A stretch of 35,731 nt of DNA from positions 1 through 35,731 of the forward strand of contig JAEULB010000154.1 of NCBI GenBank assembly GCA_016792585.1, written 5' to 3'. The notes beneath the pieces were generated by a model. The model saw nothing but the letters and a program-made list of their open reading frames with translations. It did no database searches and was not told where the DNA came from. Made by a program: the position numbers and the translations under genes. Positions 1-8,178 of this stretch are shown piece after piece (position 1 is the stretch's first letter; every line of letters starts with the position of its first letter). Source of the DNA: Rhodospirillaceae bacterium (lineage in GTDB: Bacteria > Pseudomonadota > Alphaproteobacteria > SHVZ01).

Positions 1-16
1 AGTAGGGCGCCGCCAG

Positions 17-1474
17 ATGCCCGGCCGCATCCTGGTCGTCGACGACATCCCGGCAAACGTCCGGCTGCTCGAAGCCAAGCTCTCAAGCGAATACTTCGAC
101 GTCATCACCGCCTCGAGTGGCCCGCAGGCGCTCGAAATCGCCCGGGCCGAGGCGCCGGACATCGTGCTGCTCGACGTGATGATGCCGGGAATGGACGGCT
201 TCGAGGTCTGCCGGCATCTCAAGGCCGATCCGCAGACGACGCATATCCCGGTGGTCATGGTGACGGCGCTTTCCGACGTCTCCGACCGGGTGAGGGGGCT
301 CGAGGCCGGGGCCGACGACTTCCTCACCAAGCCGGTCCGCGACGTGGCGCTGTTCGCGCGTGTCCGCTCGCTGATCCGCCTGAAGATGGTGATGGACGAG
401 TGGCGCCTTCGCCAGCAGACCTCATCAGAGCTCGGCATCGTGCCGCCGACGGCGACGCCCGAGCACGAGAGCTATCACCACGCGCGCATCCTGATCTGCG
501 AGGCGAGCGCGATCGAGACCGCGAACCTGCAGGAGGTTCTGGCGCGCGACGGCCACGAGCTGCAGGTGGCGGCGACGATCCCCGAGAGCCAGCGTCTGGC
601 CGCGGCGAGCGAGCTCGACCTGGTGATCGTCGACCTGGCGCTCGGCGACGACGAGGCGCTCCGCCTCTGCTCGCATCTCCGCGCCCAGGAGAAGACCCGC
701 CAGACGCCGATCCTGCTGATCGCCGAAGAGGACCAGACGGCGAAGCTGGCGAAGAGCCTGGACCTCGGCGTCAATGACTACCTGATGCAGCCGGTCGACC
801 GGAACGAGCTCTTGGCGCGCGTGCGCACCCAGATCCGGCGCCGGCGCTTCCAGGACCGGCTGCGGGCCTCGTACATGCAGAGCCTGTCGATGGCGCTGAC
901 CGACCAGCTGACCGGGCTCTACAACCGCAACTACCTGATGACCCATCTGTCGGGCCTGATGCAGCGGACGATCGCGTCGGGCAAGGCGCTGGCGCTGGCG
1001 ATGATCGACGTCGACGTCTTCAAGCAGGTCAACGACACCCATGGCCATGCCGCGGGCGACGAGGTGCTGGCCGAGCTCGCCCAGCGCATGACCCATTTCA
1101 CGCGGAACTTCGATACCGTCGCACGCTTCGGCGGCGAGGAATTCGTCGTGGTGATGCCGGACATCACGCCGGAGCTGGCGATGCTGGTCGCCGAGCGCTT
1201 GAGGCTCCGGGTTGCCGACACGCCGATGAAGCTGAAGAGCGGCTTGAGCCTGCCGATCACGATCTCGATCGGCGTCGCGGTATCGCGCCATCAGGGCGAC
1301 CGCGCCGAGGACCTGCTGAGCCGCGCCGACCAGGCGCTCTATGCCGCCAAGCGCCAGGGGCGCAATCGCGTGGTGCTCGCAAACGACGACGCCGGGGCTG
1401 TGACCCCGGCGGCGGAAATCGTCGGCCTGAAGGAACGGGCCGAAAAGCTGGATGCGAGAGCGGAGCCTATTTGA
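17..1474 (+). CDS. pleD: PleD-type response regulator diguanylate cyclase (REC-REC-GGDEF)
   Basis: Probably synthesises cyclic di-GMP from two GTP under phosphorelay control. The first receiver domain (about residues 3-120) has the acidic pair D9/D10, phospho-acceptor D53 and conserved K105. A second receiver-like domain (about 155-275) keeps D206 but has Q258 where the lysine is expected, so it looks like a dimerisation adaptor. The GGDEF domain (about 290-460) has the active-site motif GGEEF at 372-376 and an RNFD inhibitory I-site at 363-366, five residues upstream, which predicts product inhibition. Length and domain order match Caulobacter PleD. In many alphaproteobacteria divK lies just upstream; here that would be outside the window. 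The stop overlaps convergent rpmG by 8 bases. No strong ribosome binding site is visible, but only 16 bases precede the ATG. Confidence 0.95.
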   Translation: MPGRILVVDDIPANVRLLEAKLSSEYFDVITASSGPQALEIARAEAPDIVLLDVMMPGMDGFEVCRHLKADPQTTHIPVVMVTALSDVSDRVRGLEAGADDFLTKPVRDVALFARVRSLIRLKMVMDEWRLRQQTSSELGIVPPTATPEHESYHHARILICEASAIETANLQEVLARDGHELQVAATIPESQRLAAASELDLVIVDLALGDDEALRLCSHLRAQEKTRQTPILLIAEEDQTAKLAKSLDLGVNDYLMQPVDRNELLARVRTQIRRRRFQDRLRASYMQSLSMALTDQLTGLYNRNYLMTHLSGLMQRTIASGKALALAMIDVDVFKQVNDTHGHAAGDEVLAELAQRMTHFTRNFDTVARFGGEEFVVVMPDITPELAMLVAERLRLRVADTPMKLKSGLSLPITISIGVAVSRHQGDRAEDLLSRADQALYAAKRQGRNRVVLANDDAGAVTPAAEIVGLKERAEKLDARAEPI

Positions 1475-1634
1475 TCTTGGCTTCGCGGAAGGTGATGTGC
1501 TTCCGCAGCACCGGATCGTACTTCCGCATCTCCAGCTTCTCCGTGGTCTTCCGCGGATTCTTGCTGGTCACGTAGTAGAAGCCGGTGTTCTCGGTCGACT
1601 GCAGCTTGATCGTGATGGTGCTCGGCTTGGCCAT
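1467..1634 (-). CDS. rpmG: 50S ribosomal protein L33
   Basis: This 55-residue protein begins [11 protein letters not shown] and has the L33 core ([14 protein letters not shown], then a Lys/Arg-rich stretch to the C terminus). It is a structural protein of the large ribosomal subunit near the tRNA exit site. The proteobacterial length is 50-56 residues, which fits. It has no CxxC pairs, so it is the zinc-independent (C-minus) form. The open frame extends further upstream, but family length and the conserved MAKP start fix the ATG at 1632-1634. It converges with pleD and their stops overlap. The pleD-rpmG neighbourhood is common in alphaproteobacteria. Confidence 0.95.
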   Translation of the reverse strand: MAKPSTITIKLQSTENTGFYYVTSKNPRKTTEKLEMRKYDPVLRKHITFREAKIK

Positions 1635-1698
1635 GGCGCGCTCGCAGGCTTGAAAGGTCGGGGAGAGATAGAGGCCTAAAGAGGCCCCGTCAAGCCGC

Positions 1699-2247
1699 TC
1701 AGACCTGGATGTCGAGGCGCTTGCCGCCGGCGGCCGGCTTCGAGGCGGAGCCGCCGCCCCGGATCTTGGCCTCGAGGTCGGACAGCGCCCGCTCGGTCTG
1801 GCGGATATCGGCCTCGGCCTGGCGCTTGACCGAGGGGTCGGTCGGACGGCCATAGGGCTGGACCAGCGCGATCTGGGCGCGGACCAGGGCCAGCTTCAGC
1901 TGCTTGTAGAGGTTCTGGGCCTGCTCGCCGGAAACCGCCGGCGGCAGCGGCTGGCCGTCCGGCGTCTTCGCCGACTGCCCCTGATCCAGGCCCGAATGGA
2001 GGCTGTTGGCGAGCAGGCGGGTTTCGCGTGCGACCCGCTGGGCGGCGCGGATGTCTCCGGTCGCGGCCGCGCTGCCGGCTGCCACCAGAAGACCCGGCAG
2101 CTTGATCCTGGCGCTGTCGACGGCCTCCTTGCCAGACAGCCCTTCAGGCGTCGCGCGCCCAGCGGCGGCAACGGCCTTCAAAGTCGCCAGCGTCTTCGCC
2201 TGGGTCTCCGTCAGGACGGGACCGAGGCTCGGGGGCACGGTAGCCAT
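1699..2247 (-). CDS. Hypothetical helix-rich protein, paralogue of the next upstream gene
   Basis: I do not recognise this 182-residue protein. It has no signal peptide and no membrane segment, is rich in Ala, Gln, Arg and Lys, and is predicted by eye to be almost all alpha-helical. GAGAGGAG just before the ATG supports the start. It shares a pattern with the protein encoded at 2317-2937: T-x-x-Q-A-x-x-LATL near the N terminus, then K-L, then AAATGD(I/V) followed by R-x-x-R-E-x-R-x-L, and a C-terminal helical hairpin. The 69-base gap to that upstream gene and the shared strand suggest co-transcription. The last 20 residues are Gly/Lys-rich and probably disordered. Function unknown. Confidence 0.75.
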   Translation of the reverse strand: MATVPPSLGPVLTETQAKTLATLKAVAAAGRATPEGLSGKEAVDSARIKLPGLLVAAGSAAATGDIRAAQRVARETRLLANSLHSGLDQGQSAKTPDGQPLPPAVSGEQAQNLYKQLKLALVRAQIALVQPYGRPTDPSVKRQAEADIRQTERALSDLEAKIRGGGSASKPAAGGKRLDIQV

Positions 2248-2316
2248 CGCTCCTCTCAGGTTCGCCCGAAGCTAGGAGAGAACATCGGGGACCGCAAATC
2301 TGTGATCCGGCTCACG

Positions 2317-2937
2317 TTACGCATCCACATCGACCAGAGGCCCGCTAGGCTTGGCGGCCAGCGATCCGGCGAGCGACTGGAGTTCCTTCTCGCCGTCCCG
2401 CAGAGCCTTCTCGACCTCCTTGATCTCCTCCGGCGAGGCGCCGCGGATGCGCGCGGCAACGACGGCAAGCCGGAGCTTGTCGACGACCTTCTTCAGCTCC
2501 TTGACGATTTCCTTGCCGCCTTCGCTTGCCTGGTCGAGGTCGGTGCCCGACCGCTCGGCCGGCGCGGACTTCTCGCCAGGAAGCGCGGCCTCTTTGAGGA
2601 GGCCCGCATCCTTAAGCGCCTGCGTCAACTCCTTGGTCAGGGCCCGGACTTCGCGGATCGCCGACCGCGTGAAGCCGACGTCGCCAGTCGCCGAGACGCT
2701 TGCGGCGGCGAGCTTGATCGCCTCGAGCTTGCTTCGGAGGTAATCGACCTTCGCGGCGGCCGCCTTCTTCGGCGCCTCCTTCATCTCGGTGCGGACATTG
2801 TCGAGCGTAGCGAGAGCCTCGGCCTGCGCCTTGGTCGGCACCGGCCGCTGCTTCAAGCGGTCGAGCGCCAGGGCGGCGACAGACGAGTGCGCGAAATCGA
2901 TCAGGGTGCTCGATGCGGGTCCGGTAAGGGTGACCAT
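2317..2937 (-). CDS. Hypothetical helix-rich protein (Lys/Glu/Ala-rich), paralogue of the downstream gene
   Basis: A 206-residue protein of unknown function. The open frame begins 16 codons earlier, but GGAGG sits 8 bases before the ATG at 2935-2937 (protein start MVTLTGPASS), so I chose that start. It lacks signal peptide, membrane segments and cysteines. Long charged helices dominate, with heptad-like Leu/Val spacing around EIVKELKKVVDKLRLAVVAARI, which suggests coiled coil or helical bundle. It aligns with the downstream gene (1699-2247) over the LATL segment, the SATGDV..R..RE.R.L segment and the C-terminal hairpin, so the pair is probably an old tandem duplication. A strong hairpin lies upstream and separates it from the S41 protease transcript. 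Confidence 0.75.
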   Translation of the reverse strand: MVTLTGPASSTLIDFAHSSVAALALDRLKQRPVPTKAQAEALATLDNVRTEMKEAPKKAAAAKVDYLRSKLEAIKLAAASVSATGDVGFTRSAIREVRALTKELTQALKDAGLLKEAALPGEKSAPAERSGTDLDQASEGGKEIVKELKKVVDKLRLAVVAARIRGASPEEIKEVEKALRDGEKELQSLAGSLAAKPSGPLVDVDA

Positions 2938-2996
2938 TTTTGGTCCTCCAGCCGAGACAGGGATCCCCTTTTGGCTCCCTTTCAATCCATAAGGAT

Positions 2997-3040
2997 AAAC
3001 ATCCGGCGAGCCTTTTACAAGAGGCTCACCGGATATTTGT
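2997..3040 (-). terminator. Hairpin terminator downstream of the S41 protease gene, possibly bidirectional
   Basis: The arms ATCCGGCGAGCC (3001-3012) and GGCTCACCGGAT (3023-3034) pair over 12 positions with one wobble, around a 10-base loop. The hairpin is flanked by AAAC on one side and TTTGTTT on the other, so both strands carry a short T-rich tail. It lies 14 bases beyond the protease stop codon on the minus strand. It is markedly AT-richer than its surroundings. Confidence 0.75.
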
Positions 3041-3053
3041 TTAAAGTTCTGGG

Positions 3054-4616
3054 TTAAGGCGTCAGCGCGACCTGTCCCTGGCGCGATGCGAGGGCGAAAA
3101 GCCCACTTTCCTCAATGAGTTGCTGGGCAACCTTGAGCTCGAAGTCGGTCTCGGCCGACTTCGCCGGGCATGCCTTGCGGGCGGCTTCCGCGCCGGCCGC
3201 CTCGCCCTGGCGGATGAAACTCGCCCGCTGGGCATAGGCCTGGCCGATCTCCGGCGCGTTGCGGCGGAGGTCGGCGATCAGGGCGGCCGGGTCGCCGGTG
3301 TGATTGCTGGTGCAGACGCTCGGCAGCACGCCGATCCGGTTCCAGTGCTGGCCCGACGGTCCCTGCATGCGCGCCCAGGTGATCGTCATCTCGCCGTCAT
3401 TGGGCAGGCGCATGACCGTCTGGACGCTGCCCTTGCCGTACGAGGTGGAGCCGATGACGACGGCGCGATGATTGTCCTGGAGCGCCGCCGCGACGATTTC
3501 CGCCGCCGAGGCCGAGCCGCCGTTGATCAGCACCACCATCGGCAGGCCATGGGTGATGTCGCCGTTGGTGGCGCGATAGCTCTGTTTGGCGCGCGGGTGG
3601 CGGCCTTCGGTCGCGAGGATCGTTCCTTCGTTGAGGAAGAGGTCGGCGACGTAGACCGCCTGGTCGAGCAGGCCGCCGGGGTTGCCGCGAAGATCGAGGA
3701 TCATCCCCTTGAGGCCGGGGCCGTGGTTCTTGATCGCGGTGTCGACCGCTTCCTCGACCTGCTTGGCCGTCCGCTGGTTGAAGCCGGTGACGCGGACATG
3801 CGCGGCGCCGCCTTCGTGCTTCACCAGCACGGTCGCCGGCACGATGCGCGAGCGCTTGAGGGCCACGTCCATCTTCTTGCCGTCGCGCTCGATCACCAGC
3901 TTGAGCGTCGAGTCGATCGGGCCGCGCAGCTTGTCGAGCACGTCCGGCGAGGACATGCCGGAGAGGGTGATGCCCTCGGCGGCGACGATCTTGTCGCCGT
4001 CGCGAAGCCCGGCGCGGGAGGCCGGGGTCTCCGGCATGACGGAGGAGATCGAGACCCCGGTCTCGTCGATCTTGAGGGTGACGCCGATACCGCCGAAGCC
4101 TTCGCGGCTGGCACGCGACTGGCGCGCGCTGTCGGCCGAGGAGTAGCGGGAGAAGGCGTCGAGGTCGGCGAGTTCGGCCTCGAACACCGCCTTGTAGATG
4201 GCCTCGGACGAGGCGTCCTTGAGCGCCGCGAAGTGGACGCGGCTCTCGGCGACGACGTCGGAGGTGAAGCGGGCCCAGCGGTGCGGGTCGTCGCCGCCCG
4301 GAAACTGTATCCGGCGGGCGTCCGACTTGCCGTGGGCCAAGGTGATCTGGCGGTCGTCGGCGGTGAAGCCGAAGGCCGGGTCGAGGGTTTTCAGACCGTT
4401 CAGCCCATGCAGTGTCAGCCGCCGCATGTCGAGTCGGTCAATGTAGTAATCGGACAGACCGTCATATCCGACGCCGAAGACGTCGCGGGCGCGGTCGAGG
4501 CCGGCATTCTGGGGGATCTGATCGGACGACGAGGCGCAGCCGGCGCTGAGCAGAACGGCAAGCACGGTACCGGCGCGGCCGGCACTTTGAAGGCGGTGCG
4601 TAGTCCAGGCGTTCAT
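3054..4616 (-). CDS. S41-family C-terminal processing peptidase, PDZ-containing, probable lipoprotein
   Basis: A serine protease that cleaves unstructured C termini in the cell envelope. From the chosen ATG (MNAWTTHRLQ) it is 520 residues. A basic-hydrophobic leader ends in LSAGC (cysteine 27), a lipobox-like site, so it is probably membrane-anchored in the periplasm. A PDZ domain spans about 173-255 (GIGVTL, then AGLRDGDKI). The peptidase core has LDLRGNPGGLL (308-318), the nucleophile motif GGSASAAE (366-373) and general-base lysine K395 in SYGKGSVQ. The open frame extends to 4793 but would overlap the divergent PAS gene at 4759. An intermediate ATG at 4649 is possible; neither has a clear ribosome binding site. 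The terminator at 2997-3040 ends the unit. It resembles CtpA/Prc but carries an unusual N-terminal stretch of about 140 residues. Confidence 0.88.
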   Translation of the reverse strand: MNAWTTHRLQSAGRAGTVLAVLLSAGCASSSDQIPQNAGLDRARDVFGVGYDGLSDYYIDRLDMRRLTLHGLNGLKTLDPAFGFTADDRQITLAHGKSDARRIQFPGGDDPHRWARFTSDVVAESRVHFAALKDASSEAIYKAVFEAELADLDAFSRYSSADSARQSRASREGFGGIGVTLKIDETGVSISSVMPETPASRAGLRDGDKIVAAEGITLSGMSSPDVLDKLRGPIDSTLKLVIERDGKKMDVALKRSRIVPATVLVKHEGGAAHVRVTGFNQRTAKQVEEAVDTAIKNHGPGLKGMILDLRGNPGGLLDQAVYVADLFLNEGTILATEGRHPRAKQSYRATNGDITHGLPMVVLINGGSASAAEIVAAALQDNHRAVVIGSTSYGKGSVQTVMRLPNDGEMTITWARMQGPSGQHWNRIGVLPSVCTSNHTGDPAALIADLRRNAPEIGQAYAQRASFIRQGEAAGAEAARKACPAKSAETDFELKVAQQLIEESGLFALASRQGQVALTP

Positions 4617-4758
4617 CCGAAGGGCGTCCGATCTAATCAAGAGGGCCATCGGGGATAAGCACGGAATGTGCCGGTTTGCGGTGCAAAAATCCAGTAAGAT
4701 GCTTCCAAAATCGTGAAGGCTCGGAACTTTTCGGTGATTTCCTGTAAGTCTGTCGCCG

Positions 4759-5322
4759 ATGCGTGGCCTCCCGACCATCGCTGAATTGCACACCCGAGTC
4801 GCGAGTGCGGTACTGGGGGAAGTTCTCGCCTACTGGTCGAGCTTCTATGACCGGGGCGTGCTGCCGTCGTTCGACGACGTCGAGCCATGGCAGATCAAGG
4901 CGGCTTTGCCGTATGTCTGGATCTGGCGGCGGGATGTCGATGCCGACCGGTTCTTCTGCCGGGTCTGCGGGGAGCACGTGAACTACATTTTCGGGCGCAA
5001 CATCTCGGGCAAGGCGTGCGACGAGGTCATGCCGGCCAAGATGGCGACGGAGGCCCAGGCGCGGTGGCGCCATCTGATCGATAATCGCATCGCCCATCAC
5101 CTGGTCGGCTGCGTCTACCACTATGCAGACCAGGAGGTGATGGGCGAGCGGCTGATCCTGCCGCGGGCGGCCTCCAGGAACGTTCGCGGCGGCGTGCTCG
5201 GCGTTACCGACGCCTCGCAGCCGACGCTGAGGCTCGTCTCGCCGGTCGACCCGGCCAAGTTCGTCGGCATCGGCATCGGCGAGCGGCGCGACTACGATGC
5301 GGGTCCCGCCCGTCATGGCTGA
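4759..5322 (+). CDS. PAS_5-family PAS domain protein (first of a tandem pair)
   Basis: A 187-residue single-domain protein of the alphaproteobacterial PAS_5 (formerly DUF) type. Family landmarks are LPSFDDVEP-(10)-LPYVWIW, RVCGEHVNYIFGRNISG, HHLVGCVY and GGVLGVTDA. No output domain is attached, so any signalling must go through a partner. The ligand is unknown. It is divergent from the S41 protease, with 142 bases between the starts; that gap is AT-richer than the coding regions and probably holds both promoters, though I cannot place -35/-10 boxes with confidence. Its 3' end overlaps the second PAS gene by 26 bases, implying translational coupling. No clear Shine-Dalgarno sequence is visible. 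Confidence 0.85.
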   Translation: MRGLPTIAELHTRVASAVLGEVLAYWSSFYDRGVLPSFDDVEPWQIKAALPYVWIWRRDVDADRFFCRVCGEHVNYIFGRNISGKACDEVMPAKMATEAQARWRHLIDNRIAHHLVGCVYHYADQEVMGERLILPRAASRNVRGGVLGVTDASQPTLRLVSPVDPAKFVGIGIGERRDYDAGPARHG

Positions 5323-5881
5323 GGTCCTGCCCCCGGTCGGCGAGATCTCGGGCGGCATCCGCAGCCCGGCGGTCCGCATCGTCTACGATTTCTGGATGAC
5401 GTTCTGGACCAAGGGCCGGCTTCCGACCTTCGACGACGTCGATCCGGCCGCGATCAAGGAAGCGCTGCCCTATCTCTGGGTGCTCAAGTACGACCAGGCG
5501 GCGGACAACTTCCACTATCGGATCGTCGGCGAAGAGGTGAACCGCTTCTACCGCCGCAACATGTCGGGGCTGCCCGTCGACGAGATGCCGTCCGATCTCG
5601 CCGAAGTCTTCAAGGGCCGCTCCCGCCGCGTGGTCGAGAAACGGCAGGCGCTGCATCTGGTCGGCAAGGTCTATCGCCTGGCGGGATACGACGCCTTCGG
5701 CGAACGGATCTACCTGCCGCTGGGGCCGTCGAAGAACGACGACGGCGGCGTGCTTGGCGTCACTGACGCGCGCGGCCACATCGTCGACGAGAAGATCCTT
5801 CAGGAGACCGACGGCAAGATCGTCGCTATCCGCGACGGCGCCTACCAGATTTTCGATGCGGCCCCTCGGGCCGAAGTTTGA
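5297..5881 (+). CDS. PAS_5-family PAS domain protein (second of a tandem pair)
   Basis: A 194-residue paralogue of the gene immediately upstream. It shares LPTFDDVDP, ALPYLWV, RIVGEEVNRFYRRNMSG, LHLVGKVY and GGVLGVTDA at matching spacing. It begins inside the end of the first gene; an alternative ATG at 5315 (MAEVL) would remove most of the overlap. The two copies have diverged in the middle: the first has CRVCGEHVNY where the second has YRIVGEEVNR. Thus the first carries cysteines absent from the second, and different ligands are possible. The last 56 bases overlap the 3' end of rnr on the other strand. Role unknown beyond likely sensing. Confidence 0.85.
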   Translation: MRVPPVMAEVLPPVGEISGGIRSPAVRIVYDFWMTFWTKGRLPTFDDVDPAAIKEALPYLWVLKYDQAADNFHYRIVGEEVNRFYRRNMSGLPVDEMPSDLAEVFKGRSRRVVEKRQALHLVGKVYRLAGYDAFGERIYLPLGPSKNDDGGVLGVTDARGHIVDEKILQETDGKIVAIRDGAYQIFDAAPRAEV

Positions 5882-8036
5882 GCGGGCGTTCGGGGCGTCG
5901 CTCGGCGCGCTCCGCCTGAAGCAGGTTGAAGACGAGCCCGCCCTTGACCGGATCGGCATCGGCCAGACGCACCTGCACGGGCTGCCCAAGCTGGTACGAT
6001 AAGCGCGACTTCCGTCCCACCAGCCGGTGATGCACCTCGTCGTGCTCGAAGTAGTCGGCGCCCAAGGTCGAGATCGGGATTAGGCCGTCGGCGCCGGTCT
6101 CGTCCAGCCGGATGAACAAGCCGAAGCGCGAGACCCCGCTGATGCGCCCTGAGAATTCGCCGCCGACCTGGCTCGACAGGAAGAGGGCGGTGTAGCGGTC
6201 GACCGCGTCGCGCTCGGCGACCTGGGCGCGGCGTTCCGTCATCGAGATCTGCTCGCCGAGCTGGCGCATTTTCGCGGCTTCCGCATCGGTCAGCCCATCG
6301 TCGCCCAGGGCCAGCGCCTTGACCAGGCCGCGATGCACCAGCACGTCGGAATAGCGCCTGATGGGCGAGGTGAAATGCGCATAGCGCCTGAGCGCCAGGC
6401 CGAAATGTCCCAGGTTGTCGGGGCTGTACTGCGCCGGGGCCTGGGATCGCAGAACAAGGTCGTTGACCATCTGCTTGTAGGGCGTGTTCTCGGCGCGCTC
6501 GAGCAGCCTGGTGAAGCTCTTCGGCTGCAGCACCTGGCCCTTCGGCAGCGAGAGCCCGATCGAGTCGAGGAACTGGCGAAGGCCGTCGAGCTTCTCGTAG
6601 GTGGGGCGGTCGTGCACGCGGTACATGCAGGGCACGCCCTTGGCCTCGAGCGCCTCGGCCGCGGCGACGTTGGCGGCGATCATGAATTCCTCGATCAGCT
6701 TGTGACTGTCGAAGCGCGAGCGCATGCGGATCGCCAGCACGTCGCCGTCGGGGCTCAGAAACACGCGGCGCTCGGGAATGTCGAGGTCGAGGGTGCCGCG
6801 CTTCTCCCGCGCCTTCGAAAGCGCGCGGTAGGCGCCGTAGAGCGGCTCGATCACCCGCTCCATCAGGGGGCCGGTGGTGTCATCGGGGCGGCCGTCCTTG
6901 GCGTTCTGCACCTGCTCGTAGGTGAGTCTCGCGGCCGAGCGCATCAGCGCGCGACTGAAGCGGTGCGACAGAAGACGGCCGTCCTGGTCGAGCTTCATGA
7001 AGCAGGCCATCACCGGCCTCGGCACCTTCGGCTTCAGCGAGCAGAGCTCGTTCGACAGCGCCTCGGGCAGCATCGGAACGACCCGGTCGGGAAGATAGAC
7101 CGAGTTGCCGCGCTGGAAGGCGGAGCGGTCGAGCGGGCTTCCCGGCGTCACGTAGTGGGCGACGTCGGCGATCGCGACGACGATCTTCCAACCTTCGCCG
7201 TCGGGCTCGGCGAAGACCGCGTCGTCGAAGTCGCGGGCATCGTCGCCGTCGATGGTGACCAGCGGCACCTCGCGCAGATCCTCGCGCCCGCCCGGCTGCG
7301 TCACCGGCTTCGCTGCCTCGGCCTGGGCGACCGCGTCATGCGGGAACTCGACCGGGATCCCGTGCGCGGCAACCGCGAGCGCACCGATAGCGCGCGGATC
7401 GTCGGCCGACCCAAGGCGCTCGACGATGCGGGCTTCGGGCATGCCGGCGCGCGCGGTGGTCAGCACTTCGGCCGAGACCAGCTCGCCGTCCTTGGCACCG
7501 CCGGAGTCGGCGCGCGACACGCGGAACTCGGTGCGGCTCCGCTTGTCGGCCGGCACCAGGCGTCCGCCTTCGGAACTCAGGCGATAGGTGCCGACGATGC
7601 GGTCGGCCGTGGTCGGGATGCGGCGGAGAATGCGGGCTTCGTAGAGGCGGGAGGATCGCTTCGTGAGGCGCGCCAGCACCCGCGTGCCGGTCAGCAGCGC
7701 CGGCGCACCGGGCCGCTCGATCACGACGATCGTCGGCGGTTCCTTCTCGTCTTCCCAGACCATCGGCCGGGCGAGCGTCTCGCCGTCCTCGCTGGTGCCG
7801 GAGATCACGATCGGCATCACCTCGGCGAGGCGCCCGGGCGGCGGTGCCGCCTTCCTGACCTTGCCGACGGTGCCCTCGGCCGAAAGCTCGCGCAGCATCG
7901 CCTTGAGCGCGACCCGGTCCTCGCCCTTCACCTGGAAGGCGCGCGCGATCTCGCGCTTGCCGACCGGCGTCGGGCTTTCGGTGATGAAGGTCCGGAGCTG
8001 GTCCTTGGTCGGGAGCGGGGCCTTCTTGCGCGCCAT
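5826..8036 (-). CDS. rnr: Ribonuclease R
   Basis: A processive 3'-to-5' exoribonuclease that degrades structured RNA, 736 residues. An N-terminal winged-helix/cold-shock region is followed by the RNase II catalytic domain with TIDGDDARDFDDAV (261-274), whose aspartates bind the catalytic metals. Further in are GNSVYLPDRVVPMLP and the HFTSPIRRYSD motif. An S1 RNA-binding domain (FSGRISGVSRFGLFIRL onward) and a short Arg/Lys-rich tail close the protein. The ATG at 8034-8036 (MARKKAP) has GAGAAG upstream; the longer open frame to 8081 would be encoded by the palindromic repeat and is unlikely. It is the last gene of the minus-strand run from pyrB. The basic C-terminal tail is encoded opposite the end of the second PAS gene. 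Confidence 0.96.
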   Translation of the reverse strand: MARKKAPLPTKDQLRTFITESPTPVGKREIARAFQVKGEDRVALKAMLRELSAEGTVGKVRKAAPPPGRLAEVMPIVISGTSEDGETLARPMVWEDEKEPPTIVVIERPGAPALLTGTRVLARLTKRSSRLYEARILRRIPTTADRIVGTYRLSSEGGRLVPADKRSRTEFRVSRADSGGAKDGELVSAEVLTTARAGMPEARIVERLGSADDPRAIGALAVAAHGIPVEFPHDAVAQAEAAKPVTQPGGREDLREVPLVTIDGDDARDFDDAVFAEPDGEGWKIVVAIADVAHYVTPGSPLDRSAFQRGNSVYLPDRVVPMLPEALSNELCSLKPKVPRPVMACFMKLDQDGRLLSHRFSRALMRSAARLTYEQVQNAKDGRPDDTTGPLMERVIEPLYGAYRALSKAREKRGTLDLDIPERRVFLSPDGDVLAIRMRSRFDSHKLIEEFMIAANVAAAEALEAKGVPCMYRVHDRPTYEKLDGLRQFLDSIGLSLPKGQVLQPKSFTRLLERAENTPYKQMVNDLVLRSQAPAQYSPDNLGHFGLALRRYAHFTSPIRRYSDVLVHRGLVKALALGDDGLTDAEAAKMRQLGEQISMTERRAQVAERDAVDRYTALFLSSQVGGEFSGRISGVSRFGLFIRLDETGADGLIPISTLGADYFEHDEVHHRLVGRKSRLSYQLGQPVQVRLADADPVKGGLVFNLLQAERAERRPERPLKLRPEGPHRKSGRRRRG

Positions 8037-8072
8037 TCTTCTCGCTCGGGTGGAGCCTCGGACCGCCTCGCC

Positions 8073-8137
8073 CTTCGACAAGCTCAGGATGAGGCTATTG
8101 AGATATCGAAGCAGACCTCACGCTGAGCTTGTCGAAG
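8073..8137. repeat. Palindromic intergenic repeat between topA and rnr
   Basis: Arms CTTCGACAAGCTCAGGATGA(GG) at 8073-8094 and its near-complement at 8116-8137 match at 20 of 22 positions around a 21-base loop. The two mismatches sit next to each other (GA against CG). From memory, the unit CTTCGACAAGCTCAG recurs as a dispersed repeat in many alphaproteobacterial genomes; I could not check this here. It may form an mRNA hairpin that protects or separates the topA and rnr segments of the transcript. Confidence 0.85.
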
Positions 8138-8178
8138 CGTGAGGGCGTTGAGCTAAACCAATGGCTCGCCGCGAGTTG

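Noticed and set aside
4617..4793. Longer N terminus for the S41 protease
   Set aside because: It would overlap the divergent PAS gene and put 59 residues before a normal lipoprotein leader.
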